Shown: positions 51,162 to 58,898 of the stretch, in pieces
Position numbering within the stretch: position 1 is the first letter of the stretch
Layout of the letters: each line of letters starts with the position of its first letter
Assembly: GCF_001294335.1 (NCBI RefSeq)
Contig: NZ_LGKG01000046.1
Span: forward strand, 1-64,000
DNA from: Streptomyces chattanoogensis
Lineage (GTDB): Bacteria > Actinomycetota > Actinomycetes > Streptomycetales > Streptomycetaceae
Reading direction: 5' to 3'
DNA length: 64,000 bases
Made by a program: the position numbers and the translations under genes
The notes under the pieces: model-generated
What the model was told of the DNA's origin: nothing
The model's input: only the letters and a program-made list of their open reading frames with translations
Databases searched by the model: none

Positions 51162-51767
51162 ATGGTGGACCGGCGTGCCGAGGGCGATCTGCTGGAGCGA
51201 AAGATTGACGTCTGTTTCGGACATGTGGACGTCGACGGAGACGGATTCTTCGACGAAGCTGATGTGCTGGCAATGGCGGCCAGGATCATCGCTCACCAAC
51301 ATATCCCCATCGATTCGGAACCGGCGGTAGGCCTCTTCAAGAGCTACCAGGAGTTCATGCACAACATCCTGCAGCATCTCGATTTCGACGGGGACGGAAG
51401 GGTCAGCCCCGAGGAATGGCGCAAGGGAATCATCGGCGTGTTCGGTGACCAACCCGAGCAGTTCGACGTCCTGTTCCGGCCGCTGGCCGAGGCCATCTGG
51501 CGTGTCTGCGACCGCGACGGCGACGGCACCGTCAACGCCGAGGAATTCCTCTGCTTCCAGAAGGCCATGGGGAGTTCCCCGGAAAACCGGCAGCTCGCCT
51601 TCGAAAAGCTCGACGTCAACGGCGACGGATCGCTGTCCGTCGACGAAATCCTGAGCGCCTACCGGGAGTACTACACCAGCCGCGACCCACAGGCGCGCGG
51701 CAACTGGCTGTACGGCGACGTGTGGGACACCGCAGTCCCGGGGGCGGCGGCGAAGGCCGGTCTGTGA
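51162..51767 (+). CDS. four-EF-hand calcium-binding protein
   Basis: A 201-residue protein of the sarcoplasmic-calcium-binding-protein/CalB-like type. Four canonical loops are present at 23-34 (DVDGDGFFDEAD), 74-85 (DFDGDGRVSPEE), 117-128 (DRDGDGTVNAEE) and 151-162 (DVNGDGSLSVDE). Loop 1 ends in Asp instead of Glu; the others are standard. It is a cytoplasmic Ca2+ sensor or buffer. Its stop overlaps the GTG start of the next gene (GTGA), making it the first member of a coupled four-gene operon. Confidence 0.92.
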   Translation: MVDRRAEGDLLERKIDVCFGHVDVDGDGFFDEADVLAMAARIIAHQHIPIDSEPAVGLFKSYQEFMHNILQHLDFDGDGRVSPEEWRKGIIGVFGDQPEQFDVLFRPLAEAIWRVCDRDGDGTVNAEEFLCFQKAMGSSPENRQLAFEKLDVNGDGSLSVDEILSAYREYYTSRDPQARGNWLYGDVWDTAVPGAAAKAGL

Positions 51768-52417
51768 GCTCTGAGATCACCGGGCGGAGGGCCGGATCGT
51801 CCGGGGGCGAGGCTGCGCGGTGCACCACCGTCGCGGTGAGCCACGGGACGCTCGAGCCGTTTCTGCACGCCGCCTTCGAGGCGTACGAGGGGTGCTCGCC
51901 TGCCGAGCCCCCCTCGTCCTTCGCCCTCCTCTTGGGCACCCTCCGCAACGGCCGGGCGCTGATCGCCGCGACAGAGTTCGCGCGCAACGCCCGGTCCGCG
52001 GACCGGACCGCCACGGAAGAGTTCCGCACGACGATCGTCCCGCGCTTCGGGACGGCCTACGACAACATCCACCGCGGATTCTGGTGCGATTCGCGCGATC
52101 TGCTGCGCATCCACCGCCAGGCGGCCGCACAGGGCCTGGAGGTGCTCGGTTCGATCCATCTGCATCCCGACTGGCACCGGATCGGCCCACCGAGCGAACG
52201 CGGCCTGCGAATCAGCGAAGCACCGACGCCTATGGACGCCTATATGTTCGCCAGCACCGGCTGGCTGGTGAACATGATCTGCTACGTGGAGCGCCAGGAG
52301 GGCCTGCTCTGCTACACGCTGGGAGCCTGGCGCCCAGCTGGTGGCCCCGACGCAACGGCCTGCGCCCCGCTGCGCATCCAGCTCCACGAGCACCGCGAAA
52401 GGGGCGTGCCGGCATGA
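51764..52417 (+). CDS. JAMM/MPN-like protein of an EF-hand operon
   Basis: A 217-residue protein starting at the overlapping GTG. The core resembles a JAMM/MPN fold: SSFALLLGTLRNGRALIAAT (the G-x-L-L-G strand pair), then LEVLGSIHLHPDWHRIGPPS, where H132 and H134-P135 match the H-x-H-P zinc motif, and EAPTPMDAYMFASTGW, where D158 lies in a T-x-x-D version of the S-x-x-D motif. The usual upstream glutamate is not obvious, so activity is uncertain. JAMM enzymes cut isopeptide or peptide bonds, often of ubiquitin-like proteins, but no such partner is seen. Its stop overlaps the next gene by 4 bp. Confidence 0.65.
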   Translation: MSSEITGRRAGSSGGEAARCTTVAVSHGTLEPFLHAAFEAYEGCSPAEPPSSFALLLGTLRNGRALIAATEFARNARSADRTATEEFRTTIVPRFGTAYDNIHRGFWCDSRDLLRIHRQAAAQGLEVLGSIHLHPDWHRIGPPSERGLRISEAPTPMDAYMFASTGWLVNMICYVERQEGLLCYTLGAWRPAGGPDATACAPLRIQLHEHRERGVPA

Positions 52418-52809
52418 CCGCGGCCGATGCCGACGCGGCGGAGATGCGGTCCGCTTTCCTGGCCCTGGAGACGGCCTGGGCCCGGTCCGACGCCGATGCC
52501 TTCGGCCGGGTTTTCTCCGTCGACGCGGATTTCACCTCCGTACGCGCCGACCATTACCGCGGCAGCGCGCAGATTGCCGCGGCTCACCGGCGCCTGTTCG
52601 CCACGGTTTATGCGGGAACCCGCCTGACGGTGACCGTCCTGCGGGTGACCCATCTCCGGCCGGACTTCTCCGTGGCGCGGGTGGAGAACAAGGTGCACGC
52701 CCGGAAATCGGGCGCCGCTCTCGTTCTGCACGCCCAGGCGGTATTGGAGCGCCGACCGGAGAACTGGCTCATCGTCGCCTTCATCAACATGCTGCCGGTC
52801 CGTCAATAA
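52414..52809 (+). CDS. SgcJ/EcaC-like (SnoaL/DUF4440 fold) protein
   Basis: A 131-residue alpha+beta barrel protein. The first helices (AEMRSAFLALETAWARSDAD) lead to AFGRVFSVDADFTSVRADHY with the D-A-D-F-T strand, and the end LVLHAQAVLERRPENWLIVA, then FINMLPV, is the typical DUF4440/SgcJ close. Members are found in enediyne and other biosynthetic clusters as small oxidoreductase-like or ligand-binding proteins. It is the third gene of the coupled operon. Confidence 0.85.
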   Translation: MTAADADAAEMRSAFLALETAWARSDADAFGRVFSVDADFTSVRADHYRGSAQIAAAHRRLFATVYAGTRLTVTVLRVTHLRPDFSVARVENKVHARKSGAALVLHAQAVLERRPENWLIVAFINMLPVRQ

Positions 52810-52886
52810 CGGCGGCTGGCGGCAGACACAGAAGACAACAGGAAACCAAGGCCAACTGACGCCGATAGAGAAAGGAGTACCCTCTC

Positions 52887-53252
52887 GTGCCTGTGCCCAG
52901 AATTCGTCATCTTGCCCTGTACGCCCGGCAGCCGGCAGAGCTGGCGCGTTTCTATCGAGAGCGCTTCGGTATGGAATTGCTCGCCGCCGACGAGTCCGGT
53001 AATCATTTCCTTCATGACGGCTATCTCACCCTGGCCCTGCTCAAGCTCGATATGGGCGGCGAGGCCCCCGCCGGAATAAACCACTTCGGATTCCACGTCG
53101 ACGACATCGGCCGACTCTGCTCAGAATTGGCGAACGAACCCGTCGAGCCACCCGAACGCCGGGCCTCCCCGCGCCCCTACGCCGAATTCCGCGCCATCGA
53201 TCCTGAGGGCAATTGGTTCGACCTGTCCGAGCACGGCTACGGGGTTGACTAG
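52887..53252 (+). CDS. VOC-superfamily protein, last gene of the EF-hand operon
   Basis: A 121-residue VOC protein. It starts PRIRHLALYARQPAELARFY followed by RERFGMELLAADESGNHFLH, and the second module INHFGFHVDDIGRLCSELAN ends FRAIDPEGNWFDLSEHGYGV. The metal-ligand candidates are H8 in the first strand and the H in HFGFHV, with E in D-P-E-G. GTG 52887 follows AAAGGAG by 9 bp. It lies 77 bp behind the SgcJ-like gene, so it is probably in the same transcript. Confidence 0.85.
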   Translation: MPVPRIRHLALYARQPAELARFYRERFGMELLAADESGNHFLHDGYLTLALLKLDMGGEAPAGINHFGFHVDDIGRLCSELANEPVEPPERRASPRPYAEFRAIDPEGNWFDLSEHGYGVD

Positions 53253-53441
53253 GCAGTTTCGTGGGGATCGCCGATCGTCGGTCCAGGTGTGCCGCCTCGC
53301 GGCGATCGCGCCGTCGGCCCGAGCAGTACGGCAACGGGAGAGGGGCGCCAGGCAGACCGCGCTGCTCGTGGCGATGGCCAGGTGGCCGGTGCTGCAGGGA
53401 GCCTGGCCGGTGGGCCGGGGCGCGGAGCCGCTCGCCCAAGG

Positions 53442-53498
53442 AAGACCGACAAGGAGATCGCCGCCGACCTGACGATCTCCCGGCGCACCGCAGAGCGC
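53442..53498 (+). pseudogene. LuxR-type HTH fragment
   Basis: Nineteen residues, KTDKEIAADLTISRRTAER, match the LuxR HTH core (T-D/N-x-E-I-A-x-x-L-x-I-S-x-R-T-A/V-x). The sequence around it does not continue the domain and no start is present. It is a minimal remnant. The rest of 53253-53589 shows no other gene. Confidence 0.4.
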
Positions 53499-53589
53499 CC
53501 CGACCGCTCCGTGACCAGCCGCCCGCCCCGCCCGTACCCGCCGCCTCGAAGCCTGGCCGCCCTGTGCGGTTCGTGGTTACACTCCGCCC

Positions 53590-54561
53590 GTGACCAGCGC
53601 GGATGCGGGGCTCGACCGCCGGAGTCTGCTGGGGATCGGCGTCGGCGGGCTCGTCGCCGTGCTGGCCGGGTGTGCGGCGGAATCCGGACCCGTACGGCGG
53701 CTGCGGTTCGCGACGGGGCCGCAGGGCGGGCCGTACCACGCCCTCGGCCGGGCGCTGGCCGAGGCCGTCCGCGCGAGCGGTCACCGGCTGGAGGTCGTGC
53801 CCGTGGGCACTTCGGCGAGCGTGGACAATCTGCGCCGGATCGATCGGGGTTCGGTGGAGCTGGCGCTGGCGATGGCGGATATCGCCGAGGACGCGGTGCA
53901 CGGGCGGGCGGAGTTCTCCCGGCCGGTTCCGGTCAGGGCGCTGGCCCGGGTCTATGTGAACTACACCCACCTCGTCGTCCCCGCGCACGGGCCGGTGCGA
54001 ACGGTCCGGGCACTTGCCGGGCGACCGGTCGCCGCGGGCGCGTCAGGGTCGGGAGTGCAGGTGCTGGCGCGGCGGTTGCTGACGGTGGCCGGGCTGACCG
54101 GGGACCGAGCGGTGCGCGAGCGGCAGCTCGGCCTCGCCGAGTCGGGGCGGGCCCTGCGCGCGGGCACGGTCGATGCGCTGATCTGGTCCGGAGGCGTGCC
54201 GACGCCCGCGCTGTCCGAGCTCGCGCGGACCATGCCGTTGCGCTTCCTGCCGCTGGACGGCTTCGTGGGCCCGCTGCGCGAGCGCTACGGCCCGGTGTAC
54301 TCGGCGGTCACGCTTCCCGCCGGGGCGTACGGACTGCGGGAGCCCGTGGGCACCATCGGCGTCGGCAACTACCTGGTGGCGCGGTCGGATGTGCCGGAAG
54401 GTGCGGTGCGCGAGCTGCTCGAGGTGGTCTTCGACCGGTGGCGCGACCTGCTGCGGGACGTCACGGCGGGGGCGCGGCTGGAGCCCCGCTTCGCCATCTC
54501 CACCGGAGGCGTGCCGCTGCACCCGGGCGCGGTCGCCTACTACCGCTCCGCGTACGGATAA
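53590..54561 (+). CDS. TAXI-family TRAP solute-binding lipoprotein
   Basis: A 323-residue lipoprotein. The signal begins LDRRSLLGIGVGGLVAVLAG with a twin-arginine pair (R10-R11) and ends in the lipobox L-A-G-C28, so a Tat-exported lipoprotein is possible. The TAXI domain has RFATGPQGGPYHALGRALAE, then LELVLAMADIAEDAV-like sequence and VRALAGRPVAAGASGSGVQV, typical of the family. It binds a small organic acid, perhaps glutamate- or dicarboxylate-like. No TRAP membrane subunits are nearby. The adjacent convergent two-component system suggests it serves as a periplasmic-type sensor protein. Confidence 0.88.
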   Translation: MTSADAGLDRRSLLGIGVGGLVAVLAGCAAESGPVRRLRFATGPQGGPYHALGRALAEAVRASGHRLEVVPVGTSASVDNLRRIDRGSVELALAMADIAEDAVHGRAEFSRPVPVRALARVYVNYTHLVVPAHGPVRTVRALAGRPVAAGASGSGVQVLARRLLTVAGLTGDRAVRERQLGLAESGRALRAGTVDALIWSGGVPTPALSELARTMPLRFLPLDGFVGPLRERYGPVYSAVTLPAGAYGLREPVGTIGVGNYLVARSDVPEGAVRELLEVVFDRWRDLLRDVTAGARLEPRFAISTGGVPLHPGAVAYYRSAYG

Positions 54562-54616
54562 CCGGCGGCGCGGAACGGCGGCGGGAACCAGGCGGTCATG
54601 GGCGGGAACCACTCGG

Positions 54617-56002
54617 TCATGGTCTCTCCGCGCTCTCCGGCAGCAGCAGCTCCACCGCCAGGCCCCGCGGTGCGTGGTGGCCGACGGAGAGCCGGCCGCC
54701 GCTGAGGCGGGCGATCTCGTCGGCGATGGCCAGTCCCAGCCCGCTGCCGGGCGTGTTCTGATGCTGGGCCCCGCGGACGAAGCGGCGCAGCAGTGTGGGC
54801 AGTTGGTCCTCGGGCACTCCTGGGCCGTCGTCGGCGACACGTACCACGACAGCGCCGTCCCGCAGCGTGGCGTGCACCTCGACCCGGCCTCCGGGCGGTA
54901 CGAACTTGGCGGCGTTGTCCAGCAGCGCGTCCAGGATGCGGCCCACCGCGTCGGGCAGGACCCGTCCGTGCAGGCCGTCGGCGACATCGGCGGTCAGCTC
55001 GATACCGGCCTTGTGGAAGACGGAGCCCCAGGCTGTCACCCGCTCCTGCACCGCCGCCGACAGATCCTGCTCGGTCAGTTCGGCGGTGCCGGACTCCACC
55101 CGGGCCAGTGCGAGCAGCCCGTCGAGCAGTTCCCCCAGCCGTTCGGCCTCGTCGAGTGCGCGGGAGACCTCGGCCCGGCCGGGGCCGGGGCGGAGGTGCG
55201 GTTCGATGTTCTCGAGCTGGAGCACGAGGGTGGCCAAGGGGTTGCGCAGCTGGTGGGAGGCGTCGGCGACGAAGTCACGCTGGCGGTTGAGGGAGGCGGT
55301 CACCGCCTCCGCCATGCTGTTGAAGTGCTGCCGCAGACGGCGCAGTTCGGGCGGCCCGGTGTCGGAGGCGGCCCGCGCCTGGAGGCTGCCGGCGGCCAGT
55401 CCTTCCACGGCCCGGTCCAGGTCACGGACCGGGCGCAGCAGCCACCGGGTGATGCCCACCGCGACCAGGGCCGCCGTGATGAAAGCGGCGAGCGCACCCG
55501 CGGCGATGAGCGCGGAGCGCACGGCCACGTCCCGGCGCGCCGCGTCGGTGGGGGCGGCCAGCACCACCGCTCCGCTCACGCGCTCGTCCTGGCCCACGGG
55601 CTCGGCCAGCACCACGGTGGACGGGCCCCAAGGCCGTACCGTGGGCAACTGTGCTGTCGGGCGGCCGGTCAGTGCCTGGTTCCGGGCGTCCACCGCCCGG
55701 TCGGCCGACGCCGCCCGAGCGCCCGCCCCGGCCCGTGCCACCGCATGTCCTGCCGCGTCCACGACCAGCACACCCGCCCCGTACAGCTCGGCGTACCGGC
55801 CGATTTCGGCGGACAGCTCGGCCCGGTCGGTCGGGGTGCGCACCCGGTCGGCGAGATCGGCGAACCGGACCGCGTCGGCCCGCCGTTGGAGCAGCAGGTG
55901 CTCCGTCCTGCTCCGGGCGAGGGTGTCGGCCAAGGGAACGGAGAGCAGCAGCACCGCCGCTCCCATGAGCACAATCAGCACCGCCAGCAGCCTGCGTCTC
56001 AT
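54617..56002 (-). CDS. sensor histidine kinase, TctE-like
   Basis: A 461-residue membrane kinase. Two spans flank an extracytoplasmic sensor: residues 4-24 (RLLAVLIVLMGAAVLLLSVP) and about 162-186. A HAMP domain follows (WLLRPVRDLDRAVEGLAAGS). The HisKA helix is QRDFVADASHQLRNPLATLV with H250. HATPase_c has LLDNAAKFVPPGGRVEVHAT and DDGPGVPEDQLPTLLRRFVR, then GSGLGLAIADEIARLSGG. The N-terminus overlaps the response-regulator stop by 4 bp. Pairing with a TAXI protein resembles TctDE-type citrate sensing. Confidence 0.92.
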   Translation of the reverse strand: MRRRLLAVLIVLMGAAVLLLSVPLADTLARSRTEHLLLQRRADAVRFADLADRVRTPTDRAELSAEIGRYAELYGAGVLVVDAAGHAVARAGAGARAASADRAVDARNQALTGRPTAQLPTVRPWGPSTVVLAEPVGQDERVSGAVVLAAPTDAARRDVAVRSALIAAGALAAFITAALVAVGITRWLLRPVRDLDRAVEGLAAGSLQARAASDTGPPELRRLRQHFNSMAEAVTASLNRQRDFVADASHQLRNPLATLVLQLENIEPHLRPGPGRAEVSRALDEAERLGELLDGLLALARVESGTAELTEQDLSAAVQERVTAWGSVFHKAGIELTADVADGLHGRVLPDAVGRILDALLDNAAKFVPPGGRVEVHATLRDGAVVVRVADDGPGVPEDQLPTLLRRFVRGAQHQNTPGSGLGLAIADEIARLSGGRLSVGHHAPRGLAVELLLPESAERP

Positions 56003-56700
56003 GGACCGTCCCCCCGGCCCCCGTCACCCAGCTGGTAGCCGAACCCACGCACCGTACGGATCAGGCCCGGCCTGCCGGTCTTGGCGCGGACGCCCGCCAC
56101 ATGGACGTCCAGGGAACGCGAGGCGGCCAGGAACACATCGCCCCAGATGCGGTCCAGGATCTCCTCGCGGGAGTGCACCTCGCCCGGCCGCGCGGCCAGG
56201 AACGCCAGCACGTCGTACTCCCGGCGGGTCAGCCGCACCTCCGCCCCCGCCACCCTGACGGTACGGGCCGCCAGGTCGATCTCGACGTCACCGGTGCGGA
56301 CCGGCTCGCCGCCGTCTCCGTCGTCGGTGTCCCTGCTGCCGGAGGGTGTGTCGGTGCGGCGGCGTACGGCGTCGATGCGGGCCATCAGCTCGGCGGTCCG
56401 GAAGGGTTTGACCACGTAGTCGTCGGCGCCCGCACGCAGGCCCTGCACGATGTCGCGCTCCTCGCAGCGGGCGGTGACCACGATGAGGGGGGCGCTGCAG
56501 AGGACCCGCAGCCGCCGCAGCAGCTCGAGGCCGTCCAGGTCCGGCAGGCCCAGGTCGAGCAGCACGAACTCGGCCTCGTGCGCATGCTGCAGCGCGTCCG
56601 AGGCCCGGCCGACCCTGCGGACGCTGTGCCCGCGCTGTGCGAGGGCCGTGCCCAGGGCGTGGGCCATGCGGTCGTCGTCCTCGACGAGAAGTGCATGCAT
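55999..56700 (-). CDS. OmpR-family response regulator, TctD-like
   Basis: A 233-residue regulator and first gene of the pair. The receiver has the acidic triplet E7-D8-D9, D49 as phospho-acceptor in FVLLDLGLPDLDG, the T in IVVTAR and K in YVVKPF. The OmpR winged helix (about 130-228) has EVRLTRREYDVLAFLAARPG, then EVHSREEILDRIWGDVFLAA and the recognition segment SLDVHVAGVRAKTGRPGLIR. Its likely targets are the TAXI gene or the MHS transporter nearby. Confidence 0.93.
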   Translation of the reverse strand: MHALLVEDDDRMAHALGTALAQRGHSVRRVGRASDALQHAHEAEFVLLDLGLPDLDGLELLRRLRVLCSAPLIVVTARCEERDIVQGLRAGADDYVVKPFRTAELMARIDAVRRRTDTPSGSRDTDDGDGGEPVRTGDVEIDLAARTVRVAGAEVRLTRREYDVLAFLAARPGEVHSREEILDRIWGDVFLAASRSLDVHVAGVRAKTGRPGLIRTVRGFGYQLGDGGRGDGP

Positions 56701-56851
56701 GCGGGTTTACCTCTGTCATCCCCCTGTCACCTGGGACAGTGTGCCTCCTGGAATATCTCATCGGCAGCCTGCGCGGAAGAGGCGGACCTGACCACACGGT
56801 GCGGTCGCAGGCCGGCGCCGAGCCCCGGCCTGCGACCGCAGCCGCGGACGA

Positions 56852-58231
56852 TCAGCCCCTGGCTTCCGCAGGAGCGCCCGGCACCGCGTCCGTTGCAGAC
56901 TCGGCCTCGGCCTCGGCCTGGCTGAGCGTGGCGTCGCGGGTGTCCGGCATCAGGACGTACGTGACCAGGGAGACCAGCGCACACCCGGACACGTACCAGA
57001 AGAACAGGTTCTCGTGGCCCGCGTCCTTGAACCACAGCGCCACGTATTCCGCCGTGCCGCCGAAGAGCGCGTTGGCGATCCCGTAAGGCAGCGCCACACC
57101 CAGGGCGCGCACCCCGGTGGGGAACAGCTCCGCCTTCACGGCCGCGTTGATCGAGGTGTACCCGGTGACGATCACCAGCGCGAGCAGCGACAGCCCCAGC
57201 GCCGGCCAGTACGACGACGCGGACCGCAGCGCGGTCATGATCGGGTAGGTGCCGACGGTACAGCCGACCGCGAAGGTGATCAGCAGCGGACGCCGGCCGA
57301 TCCGGTCCGACAGCGCCCCGGCGAAGGGCTGCAGCACGGCGAAGACCGTCAGCGAGGTGAAGCTGACCAGCGTCGCGGTGGACTTCTCCATGCCCGCGCT
57401 GCCGATCAGGTACTTGGTCAGATACGTGGTGTACGTGTAATAGGCCACCGTGCCGCCGAGGGTGAGCGCCATGACCAGGAAGGCCTGACGGCGGTGCAGC
57501 CACAGCGCCTTCAGCGTGCCGCGGGTGTCCTGGCCCCGGCCGTCGGCCCGGGACACCTCGGTGAACGCCTCGGTCTCCTGCAGCCGGCGCCGCAGCCAGA
57601 ACACCACCACCGCGAAGAGCGCTCCCAGCACGAACGGGATCCGCCAGCCCCAGCTCGCCAGCTCGTCCTTGCTCAGGGTGTGCTGCAAGGTGATGAGGAT
57701 GCCCAGACCGAGCAGCTGGCCGCAGGTCATCGACACGTACTGCATCGACGAGCCCAGCCCCCGGCGGCCGCGGGCCGACGCCTCGGTCAGGTAGGTGGCG
57801 CTCGCGGCGTACTCGCCGCCGATGCTCATGCCCTGCAACAGCCGCGCCAGCAACAGGACCAGCGCGCCGAAGTAGCCCGCCTGCCCGTAGGTGGGCGCGA
57901 CGGCGATGAGCAGGGCGGCCACCGACATCATGGCGACGGTGAGGGTGAGCGCGCTCTTGCGTCCGTGACGGTCCGCGGCACGTCCGAGGATCCAGCCGCC
58001 GACCGGCCGCATCAGAAAGCCGACGGCGAAGATTCCCGCCGTGTTCATCAGTTGGGCGGTCGGGTTCTCACCCGGGAAGAACGAGTCGGCGAAGTAGATC
58101 GCGAAGGTCGCGTAGATGAACCAGTCGTACCACTCGACGAGATTGCCGAGCGACCCGCCGACCAGGGCGAGACGGCGCTTCGCGCGCTCGCCGCCGGGTG
58201 GTGTTTCGCGCATGCTGGCGGACGGTGACAT
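56852..58231 (-). CDS. MHS-family (KgtP/ProP-like) metabolite:H+ symporter
   Basis: A 459-residue 12-span major facilitator. The start GGSLGNLVEWYDWFIYATFA is the MHS hallmark (G-N-x-x-E-W-Y/F-D-x-x-x-Y). Motif A follows as GWILGRAADRHGRKSALTLT, then LLQGMSIGGEYAASATYLTE and its second half GALSDRIGRRPLL. The family imports alpha-ketoglutarate, citrate, shikimate or betaines. With the TAXI lipoprotein and TctDE-like regulators it suggests an organic-acid uptake locus. The acidic tail is a common feature. Confidence 0.9.
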   Translation of the reverse strand: MSPSASMRETPPGGERAKRRLALVGGSLGNLVEWYDWFIYATFAIYFADSFFPGENPTAQLMNTAGIFAVGFLMRPVGGWILGRAADRHGRKSALTLTVAMMSVAALLIAVAPTYGQAGYFGALVLLLARLLQGMSIGGEYAASATYLTEASARGRRGLGSSMQYVSMTCGQLLGLGILITLQHTLSKDELASWGWRIPFVLGALFAVVVFWLRRRLQETEAFTEVSRADGRGQDTRGTLKALWLHRRQAFLVMALTLGGTVAYYTYTTYLTKYLIGSAGMEKSTATLVSFTSLTVFAVLQPFAGALSDRIGRRPLLITFAVGCTVGTYPIMTALRSASSYWPALGLSLLALVIVTGYTSINAAVKAELFPTGVRALGVALPYGIANALFGGTAEYVALWFKDAGHENLFFWYVSGCALVSLVTYVLMPDTRDATLSQAEAEAESATDAVPGAPAEARG

Positions 58232-58511
58232 GGCGGCTCCTGATGAGAAGACCCCTGGCAGGAGGGGTGATGACGTGCCCAGAGCATGCGCGCGCGGACA
58301 GACCGGAACAAGGCTGGATCGCCAGATCTAACATCCCGCTAAGAAAGGAACCGGGGGCGCTGTATGCCCCGCCCCCGGGGGGGAGCCGACACACGCGTAG
58401 GCAAGTACGTGGTTCTCCCCCGGGGGACACGTCCCCGTCCAGGATTCTCCTTGCGTCGACCGCAGCTCTCGCATTCCGATACGGAGATCTTGCGGCGGCG
58501 TGCGCACGGAG
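58232..58511. other. intergenic region with G/C tracts
   Basis: About 280 bp holding two self-complementary G/C runs near 58370-58385 and 58418-58430 that could act as a terminator for the monooxygenase gene. No coding sequence is supported. Confidence 0.4.
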
Positions 58512-58817
58512 CTACAGCAGGCCCTTGGCCGGGTCTCCGGTCGGGAAGGCGTCCATGACGGCGATGTCGAGGGGCTCGGCGAGTGCATCGGTGATCGCGG
58601 TGGCAATCGCGCCGAGGGCCTGGCCCTGGCTGTGGGCGTCCAGGGCGGCCTGGTCGGCCCACTTCTCCACTACCGTGACGCGGTCCGCTCCCACGTGGAC
58701 GGCGTACAGCTGGCAACCGTTCTCGGCATGAACGGCCGGCGAGTGCTTCTCGAACGCGTTCAGGACCTCATCGCGTCGGCCGGGCTTGGTCTTGATCGTC
58801 GCAATGACGACGGGCAT
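58512..58817 (-). CDS. antibiotic biosynthesis monooxygenase (YgiN-like quinol monooxygenase)
   Basis: A 101-residue ABM-fold protein: MPVVIATIKTKPGRRDEVLN, then AVHAENGCQLYAVHVGADRV, TVVEKWADQAALDAHSQGQA and a final PLDIAVMDAFPTGDPAKGLL. The E-x-W motif and A-L-x-x-H are typical of YgiN/ABM dimers, which oxidise quinols or polyketide anthrones without cofactors. It is divergent from an orphan response regulator 81 bp away; a palindromic site lies between them. Confidence 0.9.
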   Translation of the reverse strand: MPVVIATIKTKPGRRDEVLNAFEKHSPAVHAENGCQLYAVHVGADRVTVVEKWADQAALDAHSQGQALGAIATAITDALAEPLDIAVMDAFPTGDPAKGLL

Positions 58818-58859
58818 ACGGTTTCCTCTTCCTCCTGGAATGGGCAGATACGGCCATCC

Positions 58860-58874
58860 TATCGATCTTCGATC
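58860..58874. promoter_or_regulatory. TATCGA-TCT-TCGATC palindrome-like site
   Basis: TATCGATCTTCGATC matches the two sites upstream of the DUF2975/Xre operon (15630 and 15664) at 13 of 15 and 12 of 15 positions by eye. It lies 25 bp before the response-regulator ATG and 43 bp from the divergent monooxygenase start. Confidence 0.6.
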
Positions 58875-58898
58875 TTGAAGGAGTACCGGTGGAGCCCG

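Noticed and set aside
51764..52417. Part of a ubiquitin-like or E1/E2 conjugation system
   Set aside because: No ubiquitin-like, ThiF/E1 or E2 gene is present in the neighbourhood, so only the JAMM-like resemblance is reported.
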